From: Kiritimatiellia bacterium
GTDB lineage: Bacteria; Verrucomicrobiota; Kiritimatiellia; JAFGHX01
Length of the DNA: 64,000 nucleotides
Reading direction: 5' to 3'
Assembly: GCA_016929905.1 (NCBI GenBank)
Contig: JAFGHX010000455.1
Location: 1 to 64,000 of the forward strand
Every line of letters begins with the position of its first letter. The stretch's first letter is position 1. The position numbers and the translations under genes are program-made. The notes under the pieces are model-generated. The model was not told the DNA's origin. It saw nothing but the letters and a program-made list of their open reading frames with translations, and made no database searches. This document shows, piece by piece, positions 58,132 to 64,000 of the stretch.

Positions 58132-60318
58132 ATGACGAATGGGGCAAGAACCGTACGCACGGCAGCGGCTGCCGTGCTCGCGGCCGTCATCGGTACGGCG
58201 GTTTTCGGTCACGTTCGGGCCGCGGTGCCCGATATGGTGCCGATGCCGAAGACGTATCAGCAGACGGGCGGCACGTTTGAGCTGGGCGGCAAGCCGATCT
58301 TCATCGAGCCGGGCAATCGCCAGTGCGAGATTGCCGCCGATGAGATCGCGCTCCGGATCAGTGAGCTCGGCGGCCGGCCCGGTGAGATCGGACCGGTCGA
58401 TTCCGCGGCATCGCCCGGGGTCTACGTGCTCCCGGTTACGAGCGCCGCGCTGCAACCCTTGAGCGCCCGTGCCCCGCTCCGGGTCACGGCGCAGGATCCG
58501 GGCCCGCAAGGCTACGTGATCGAGACGACCCGCGACCGGCTGCTCATCGTGGGCAGCGACAACATCGGCGCGCTCTACGGCGCGATGACGCTGCGCCAGA
58601 TGATGGCGCGCGACGCCGCCGGCCGCGTGTTCATGGCCGCCGCCAGGGTCTACGACAAGCCGGACTACCACTACCGGGGCTCGATGGGCTTCGACCGCGG
58701 GCTCCGAAGGCTGGGCGGCAAGACGGCGGACTACGAGGAAGGCTTCAACCTGATGATGCGGTTCAAGATGAACCTCATTGGCGACTATCAGTACTATCTC
58801 GATCCGCGACAGGTCAGCGCCGATCGGCGTGCCTTCTATCGGAAAATGAACGCGTACGCCAAGGAACGCGGCATCTACGCGACGCGCGGACAGGACGACG
58901 TTCGGCTTCTCGGCGAGCTGGACAAGGATCGCCCCGAATTCAAAGACTGGGACTGCGTGCGGTCGACGGGCGGCGCCAAGCGCCGGTTCTGCTGGTCGAA
59001 GGATGACCTGACCCGCGAACGCGCAAACACGCTGCTCGACCTGACGAAGGATTGCGGGTTTTCCGTCTTCTTCCTGCATCCGATCGACGGCGGAGGGATC
59101 AAGGATCCCGAACTGTGGAGTCGGCGCTGCGACGGGTGCAAGAAGCGGTTCGGCGACGACCGCTGGAAAGCGAGCGCGCACCAGTTCAACCTCTGGGCCG
59201 AGGTCATGCGCGAGAAGGGGCTCGATGATGTCATCTTCACGATCCCCATTTATCCCTATTCGGCGGGCCATTTCTGGGCCGAAGGGCGGACCGACAAGGA
59301 GAGTGAGCCCGCCCGCAAGAACGCGATCGAGTACTATCGCAACCTGCACCCGCTGCTGGACCCCTCGGTCGTGCCCATGGTCTGGATGGCCCCGCCGGAC
59401 CGCATGGCGCGGTTTTTCGATGCGTTCAAGGGGCGGCCCGTCGCGATCTACGCGCACAGCATCCGCGTGTGCGGCTATTTCGGGACCTGGCACCGCTACA
59501 ACAAGACGAACTACCGGGGCGATCCCAGGGACATCTTCCTGCGGGCCGCCGGGAACCTGCCGGACGACGGCATGAAGTGGATGAACCAACTCTGCTCCGT
59601 CGAGTTCGGTTGGAACACCGAGGCACCCGGCAGCGAGGTGTTCGACAAGATCCGCTATGACGTCGAGTATGACCATACGGAACCGAAAGAGATCATGGAC
59701 GTGTGGGTGCCCCGCGCCTGCCGCGCGTTCTTCGGGCCGGAAGTCGGCAACCGGATCGCGCCAATCTATCAGGCCGGCGTGCTGCCCATGTACATCGAGA
59801 ACCCGGCCGAAGGCGTCGCGATCGCGAACAAGTACCGGCGCAAGGCGAAACCGGGCGCGACCGATCCCGGCGAAACCCAGGGCGGGGAACGCATCGCCAC
59901 TTACATCTCGCACACCGCCGAGCGGATGGCCCGGCAGGTGGCGGCCACGCGCCGCGCGCTGGACGCGCTGGAAAGCGCGCTGCCGCATCTCGACACGATC
60001 GACAAGTACAAGCGCCTCACCTTCCTGTACTACTACCGCAACATGCCGCAGTGGCATCTGCTGGCCAAGGCGCGGCATGCGCAACAGCTCGCCGCCGAAC
60101 AGGTCGAGGCCGGGCACACGGCGGCGGCCGAACAGACGCTTCGCAAAGCGCGCGTGGAACTCGAGAAAGACCGCGCCTGCGCCAAGCGGATCCTCGATGC
60201 CACGAAGGACGAACCGAACCTGCCGAAGATCGACAAACTGCGTGAGCGGGTGGCGCAGATCGACAAGATCCTGACACCCCCGAGGCAGGCAAACAACCAG
60301 GCGCGTTCGGTGAAGTGA
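58132..60318 (+). CDS. Secreted GH20-like glycosidase (type A3, lacks the C-terminal domain)
   Basis: 728 residues with GGAGGTAGGAC before the start. Signal peptide, GH20b-like domain (IFIEPGNRQCEIAADEI), barrel (FFLHPIDGGGIKDPELW, RCDGCKKRFGDDRW, SAHQFNLWAEVMREKG) and helical linker as in A1 and A2. The frame ends where the amidotransferase-like domain would begin, so this is a shorter natural version or a truncated copy. The end shows no sign of recent disruption. The pair RCxxC is conserved in all three copies and may bind metal or form a disulfide. Confidence 0.85.
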   Translation: MTNGARTVRTAAAAVLAAVIGTAVFGHVRAAVPDMVPMPKTYQQTGGTFELGGKPIFIEPGNRQCEIAADEIALRISELGGRPGEIGPVDSAASPGVYVLPVTSAALQPLSARAPLRVTAQDPGPQGYVIETTRDRLLIVGSDNIGALYGAMTLRQMMARDAAGRVFMAAARVYDKPDYHYRGSMGFDRGLRRLGGKTADYEEGFNLMMRFKMNLIGDYQYYLDPRQVSADRRAFYRKMNAYAKERGIYATRGQDDVRLLGELDKDRPEFKDWDCVRSTGGAKRRFCWSKDDLTRERANTLLDLTKDCGFSVFFLHPIDGGGIKDPELWSRRCDGCKKRFGDDRWKASAHQFNLWAEVMREKGLDDVIFTIPIYPYSAGHFWAEGRTDKESEPARKNAIEYYRNLHPLLDPSVVPMVWMAPPDRMARFFDAFKGRPVAIYAHSIRVCGYFGTWHRYNKTNYRGDPRDIFLRAAGNLPDDGMKWMNQLCSVEFGWNTEAPGSEVFDKIRYDVEYDHTEPKEIMDVWVPRACRAFFGPEVGNRIAPIYQAGVLPMYIENPAEGVAIANKYRRKAKPGATDPGETQGGERIATYISHTAERMARQVAATRRALDALESALPHLDTIDKYKRLTFLYYYRNMPQWHLLAKARHAQQLAAEQVEAGHTAAAEQTLRKARVELEKDRACAKRILDATKDEPNLPKIDKLRERVAQIDKILTPPRQANNQARSVK

Positions 60319-60353
60319 TTCCGGGAGCCTCTAGGAGACAGGGAGAGACAGGG

Positions 60354-62201
60354 ATGCATGTGCGACATGAGGGGGGGCGGACAGTTGTTGCGGGCGCGAA
60401 CTACGAGGTGACTATCCTGCCGGAGCGCTACCTGGTGCTCTTGCGGCGTGGCTCGTTCTACTACGGGATGTGCCTGTTGAGCGCAGTGGACTCGGTGGAC
60501 AGGCGCGACACGAGCACGCGGGCGCCAGAGATCCGTCCGCCCGCGGAGAAGGACGGGCGGATCGAACTCACGACGGAGTGCGATTCCAGCGTCTGGGCGC
60601 GCAAGACGCATCATTATCTCTTCCGAGAGGACGAGATTCAGTATTGGACCGAGGTCGAGGGCCATGCCCGGCTCGACCGCGTTTTCTACTTCCGCGGCAC
60701 GCTCGACGGGCAGGAGATCGCGTCGGTGCCCGGGTTCACCCAGGTCTTCTCGCCCATGCCCAATTTCCTGGAGAAGCAGGAGTTCCACGCGTCCGAGTAC
60801 CTTTCGATCGCCGCCGGCAACGACGCGAAGATATTCGAGACGATCCGCGGCTTCGCGCTGCACGGTGCGCCGCTTTGCTACGTGATGCACGAGGGTGATT
60901 CGGCCCCATTCCTGTCGGCCGGCATTCTGGCCAAGCCCGGCGAGTACCGGTTCCACGCGTTCGAGTTCAATGCTCCGCTTCCCGAGGAAGCGGACGTGCT
61001 CGAGCCGATCGTGGGCACACAGGCCTTCTCGCTGGCCTATCATGGGCATCAGGCGGTCGACGGCGCCTGGCAGACGCCCCGGCTCGTGCTGCAGTTCGCC
61101 AAGGACCGGTTCGCGGCCGTTGAGCAGTACGTGCGGCGGCTCGAGGCGTTCGGCGGCACGGTCAAGCGAACGGCACCCTATCAGGACTGGACGTTCGAAC
61201 CCGTCTACTGCACGTGGCACGACCAGGTCGCGCTGGCCATGCCGGGCATGAAGAAGACGCTCAGCATGGCCGAGCTCGAGGGCGGCAACGTGCACTTCAG
61301 TGTGCTGAACCAGCAACGGTGCAAGCAGTGGCTCGACCTGCTGGCCGAGAACGGCGTCAAGCCGGGCACCTTCATCATCGATGCCAAGTGGCAGAAAAAC
61401 TCGGGCGATCCGGATGTGGATACAACTCGTTTTCCCGATCTGCGCGGCTTCATCGACGATTGCCATGCGCAGGGAATCCGGGTCATCCTCTGGCACAACG
61501 GATGGGATCGCGAAGCGATACCGGACGAAGAGTGTTGCACGATTGACGGCAAACCCGTGAAGGCGGACCCGACGAATCCGGCCTACCAACAGCGTGTCAA
61601 AGCGTATGTTCGGCGCATGCTGTCCGATGAGCCGGGCTGTTACAATGCGGACGGGCTGAAAGTGGACGGCATGACCGGCACGCCCGGCGGGGCCGGGCTC
61701 AAGACGCACGGCGGCCTCGCCGGTTTTGAGCTTGCCCGTTCGCTTCTGGAATTGCTGTGGACGTCGGCCAAGGCGGTGAAGCAGGATTCGGCGATTGGGC
61801 AATTCACGGGGTTTCCCTACTTCGCGGACCTGTGCGACGTTGCGCGTACGGGGGATCTGTACACGGTGAAGGGCGATCCCAACACGACGAACGCGTTCCG
61901 TGCACGGATCCAGCGCATCGTGATGCCGGGCGTCGCGATCGATACGGACGGCGCGGAACGCTTCAACTACGTGTTGCCGTATGAGGAGGTCCTGAAGGTT
62001 CAGGAGGCGATCGGCGTCCCGTGCATCTACCAGGCCGAATGGCTGCTGCAGCGGCGCGATTTCTGCAGCCCGGACGTGCGCCGCCTGGAGGCGGAGCACT
62101 ACGCGCAGATCGCCGCGTCGTGGAAACGATATCGCGAGAGCAGGCGCGCATCAAAGGCGAATGAGGGCTGCGCTGCGCAGCCGGTGATGAATCAGCCGTG
62201 A
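60354..62201 (+). CDS. GH31/GH36-like (clan D) TIM-barrel glycosidase, cytoplasmic
   Basis: 615 residues from ATG 60354 with GGGAG eight bases upstream. An N-terminal beta-sandwich (about 1-240: YEVTILPERYLVLLRRGSFY) precedes a barrel (about 270-600) with GVKPGTFIIDAKWQKN, QGIRVILWHNGWD and ADGLKVDGMTG. Asp438 in LKVDG occupies the nucleophile position of GH31/GH36-type retaining alpha-glycosidases (compare KxD motifs). There is no signal peptide. It lies between the secreted A3 and B2 genes with spacing of 35 and 95 bp and would hydrolyse imported oligosaccharides. Specificity is not readable. Confidence 0.75.
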   Translation: MHVRHEGGRTVVAGANYEVTILPERYLVLLRRGSFYYGMCLLSAVDSVDRRDTSTRAPEIRPPAEKDGRIELTTECDSSVWARKTHHYLFREDEIQYWTEVEGHARLDRVFYFRGTLDGQEIASVPGFTQVFSPMPNFLEKQEFHASEYLSIAAGNDAKIFETIRGFALHGAPLCYVMHEGDSAPFLSAGILAKPGEYRFHAFEFNAPLPEEADVLEPIVGTQAFSLAYHGHQAVDGAWQTPRLVLQFAKDRFAAVEQYVRRLEAFGGTVKRTAPYQDWTFEPVYCTWHDQVALAMPGMKKTLSMAELEGGNVHFSVLNQQRCKQWLDLLAENGVKPGTFIIDAKWQKNSGDPDVDTTRFPDLRGFIDDCHAQGIRVILWHNGWDREAIPDEECCTIDGKPVKADPTNPAYQQRVKAYVRRMLSDEPGCYNADGLKVDGMTGTPGGAGLKTHGGLAGFELARSLLELLWTSAKAVKQDSAIGQFTGFPYFADLCDVARTGDLYTVKGDPNTTNAFRARIQRIVMPGVAIDTDGAERFNYVLPYEEVLKVQEAIGVPCIYQAEWLLQRRDFCSPDVRRLEAEHYAQIAASWKRYRESRRASKANEGCAAQPVMNQP

Positions 62202-62296
62202 TCAACTTCCGCGTCCGTGTGAGTCCGTGTTTGTCCGTGTGGGTCCGTGTTCTGAACGTGCGACAGAGTCTCGGGGAAAAACTGAGGAGGAAAGGC
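62202..62296 (+). repeat. Spacer with GTCCGTGT repeats
   Basis: Degenerate GTCCGTGT units (62210-62253) of the same kind as at 18742-18795 and 20308-20350, followed by the strong Shine-Dalgarno GAGGAGGAAAGGC of the next gene. Confidence 0.7.
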
Positions 62297-64000
62297 ATGA
62301 GTGCAAAGCATCTGGTCTTGACCGCGGCCGTGTTCGGCGGCGCCTGCGCACCCCTGCCGACCGCGGCGGCCGAGAAGTTCGTGCCCGTCAAGCAGGACGG
62401 CGATCTGGTTCTGTTCGATCCGGCCACGCATGACCCGTCGCTGATCAGCAACTACACGCACGGCGGGCACAAAGGCCACGACCTGAAGCCGGTCGTGAGG
62501 CCGATAACCCGGGACGGCCGGAAGTGGCTGGAGTTCACGTATACCGGCAAGCGCGGCACGGCCTGCTCGACCTTCTACTTCGAGAACGTGCCGAAACCGG
62601 CCGAGACCACGCGGTACACGGGCATCCGGTTTACCATCGACTACGACGGGACCGACTACGGCAAGGTCAATACCATGGCGAAGTTCGGCGACGGCACCGG
62701 GGTGTACGCCGTGCTGACGCTGGAGCCCGGGACCAAAGACTACGAGTTCCGCGGCGGGTTTCGCCGCGCGAAGCATCCGCCCGACTGGTCCAAGATCAGC
62801 TATATGTGGCTCTCGGCGGGTGATCAGGACGGAAAGGGCAACCCCATGACGTTCCGCTTGAGGCGGGCCGTCATGATCGAGTCGGAGGTCAAGCGCGTGG
62901 TGCGCAAGCTCGAGGTCGCCAAGATCCGCAAGACGCACGAGATCTTCCCGCTCAACGGCGCGCTCGAGCTCGACGGGAACCTGCGTGACCCCGCCTGGCG
63001 CCACGGCGAGGAACTCGCACGCCTGTACTATTATCACGGCGGCGAAATGGCGGCGGGCGAGTCGCCGTTCCGGGTGCGTGTCGCCTATGACCGGGAGAAA
63101 ATCTACGTCGCGACGCAGTCCGAGTTTCCCTCCAGACCGGTCGCCAGGGAAACGCGCCGGGACGGCAGTGTTTACGGGGATGAGGCCCAGGAGTTCCTGT
63201 TCAGCGGCCCGAACGACAACCGGCAGAAAGTCCAATGGGTCTACAGCATCGACGGCGTGATCTTCGACCAGGTCACGGAATACGATCTCGCCGCCGCCGG
63301 GATCCGCACGAAGGACGACAAGGTCGTCAAACACGAAAAGGCCTATCAGTACGCGAACGGGCTGTGGACGACGGAAATCGCGTTCCCGTTCTCCGAGCTG
63401 CAGGTCGATCTCGACAAGCAGCGGTATATGGGCTTCCAGATCGCGCAGTACTATATCGCGCGCAAGGACAAGAAGCTGCGCACGGTGGTCTGGGACCGTA
63501 CGGCCAGGTTCCCCAGTGTGCCCGATTTCGGCGTGCTCGTGTTCAACAAACAGCCGTTCGGGCCCGGCACCATCGCGATCAACGGCATCGAGCGCGAGGA
63601 CAGCAAGGACGGGACAGCGACCTTCGTGTTCGACTGCACGTTCAAGGGCTTCGAGCCGGGCGTGTACCAGGCCGCATGGCACCTGGTCCGCGACCGCGAC
63701 GCGGCGCAGCGCGAGACGCTCAGCTTCACGTCCGGCCGCGAAACGCGGAAGACGATCACGATTGCGGGCGCGGAGAACCGGACATCGCTCTATTCGTTCA
63801 CCCTCACGCTGCAGAACGCGCGCGGGGACAGCAGAGTCTGCATCGCGAACTTCCAGAACGATACCGATGAGCCGGACCTGTTCGGGAAACGGCTGTTCAC
63901 GCCGCGTCTCAAACAGATCAAGTGGCTCGACGGCGAGTTTCCGGCCCGCCGCCACACGCGGCTCTATCTCGAGCCGTCCGCCACGGCGCGCACGCGCAAG
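62297..64000 (+). CDS. Secreted GH20-like enzyme with inserted CBM9-like domain (type B2, 3' truncated)
   Basis: The frame from ATG 62297 is open to the window end (568 codons visible). It begins with a signal peptide (HLVLTAAVFGGACAPLPTAA). The first domain (about 35-200) matches B1: DLVLFDPATHDPSLISNYTH versus ELVLYDAATQGNEAISNGTW. Then comes an extra beta domain absent from B1 (about 218-415: NGALELDGNLRDPAWRHGEE, IYVATQSEF, GDEAQEFLFSGPND), resembling CBM9-type sugar binding. Next is a Fn3-like region, and then the start of the GH20b-like domain (FTPRLKQIKWLDGEFPARRH), where the window ends. The catalytic barrel lies outside. It is a paralogue of 51950-55030 with a different binding module. 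Confidence 0.85.
   Translation, partial: MSAKHLVLTAAVFGGACAPLPTAAAEKFVPVKQDGDLVLFDPATHDPSLISNYTHGGHKGHDLKPVVRPITRDGRKWLEFTYTGKRGTACSTFYFENVPKPAETTRYTGIRFTIDYDGTDYGKVNTMAKFGDGTGVYAVLTLEPGTKDYEFRGGFRRAKHPPDWSKISYMWLSAGDQDGKGNPMTFRLRRAVMIESEVKRVVRKLEVAKIRKTHEIFPLNGALELDGNLRDPAWRHGEELARLYYYHGGEMAAGESPFRVRVAYDREKIYVATQSEFPSRPVARETRRDGSVYGDEAQEFLFSGPNDNRQKVQWVYSIDGVIFDQVTEYDLAAAGIRTKDDKVVKHEKAYQYANGLWTTEIAFPFSELQVDLDKQRYMGFQIAQYYIARKDKKLRTVVWDRTARFPSVPDFGVLVFNKQPFGPGTIAINGIEREDSKDGTATFVFDCTFKGFEPGVYQAAWHLVRDRDAAQRETLSFTSGRETRKTITIAGAENRTSLYSFTLTLQNARGDSRVCIANFQNDTDEPDLFGKRLFTPRLKQIKWLDGEFPARRHTRLYLEPSATARTRK

Overview
The window is GC-rich bacterial chromosome. Its content is a type-I sulfatase, URO-D family proteins, Gfo/Idh/MocA dehydrogenases, GH20-like and other glycan enzymes, an ECF sigma factor with a membrane tail fused to a DUF4091 domain, a secreted Calx-beta/DUF2341/LamG protein, and many intergenic palindromes. 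This fits the Planctomycetes-Verrucomicrobia-Chlamydiae group. My best guess is a Kiritimatiellota-type or Lentisphaerae-type anaerobe; this is inference from gene content and repeats, since there is no rRNA or other phylogenetic marker here. I saw no rRNA, tRNA, CRISPR array, insertion sequence or phage gene.

Layout. 1-4875 is the 3' part of a large secreted repeat protein. 4872-8970 is a four-gene cassette: a small membrane peptide, a membrane TPR-like protein, a radical SAM/SPASM enzyme and a membrane protein. 8967-10730 (minus) holds an MFS transporter and a small secreted protein. 11119-13602 is an IclR regulator and a sulfatase. 13759-16055 (minus) is a URO-D methyltransferase-like gene and an AraC regulator. 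16394-20298 is a glycyl radical enzyme and a cytoplasmic DUF4038-like glycosidase. 20419-21186 (minus) is a second IclR regulator. 21366-29657 is a nine-gene operon: GntR/LacI-type regulator, FAD amine oxidase-like protein, Gfo/Idh oxidoreductase, URO-D protein, four redox proteins resembling a split sarcosine oxidase alpha / HcnA-HcnB system, and an MttB-family methyltransferase. 29916-31589 (minus) is a gamma-glutamyltransferase.

31892-41961 carries another Gfo/Idh protein, two Eis-like GNAT proteins, an aldo/keto reductase-like barrel, the ECF-sigma/DUF4091 fusion, a xylose-isomerase-like barrel and a small STAS-like protein. 42253-45687 is one protein joining three periplasmic solute-binding domains, a membrane helix and a sigma-54 activator. 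46654-48880 is a second GntR/LacI regulator with a Gfo/Idh enzyme. 49126-64000 is an array of secreted GH20-like paralogues in two types (A: 49126, 55030, 58132; B: 51950, 62297, the last cut by the window end) with a cytoplasmic GH31/GH36-like barrel at 60354.

How it fits together (inference): small catabolic modules, each with a dedicated one-component regulator, handle sulfated and amino-sugar-rich glycans and N-methylated or amino-acid-like compounds. Secreted enzymes cut polymers, cytoplasmic glycosidases and NAD-dependent dehydrogenases process the products, and radical and methyl-transfer enzymes handle the remainder anaerobically. Several promoters and near-perfect palindromic operators can be read in front of the regulators. 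Between genes there are at least three families of palindromic or short tandem repeats.
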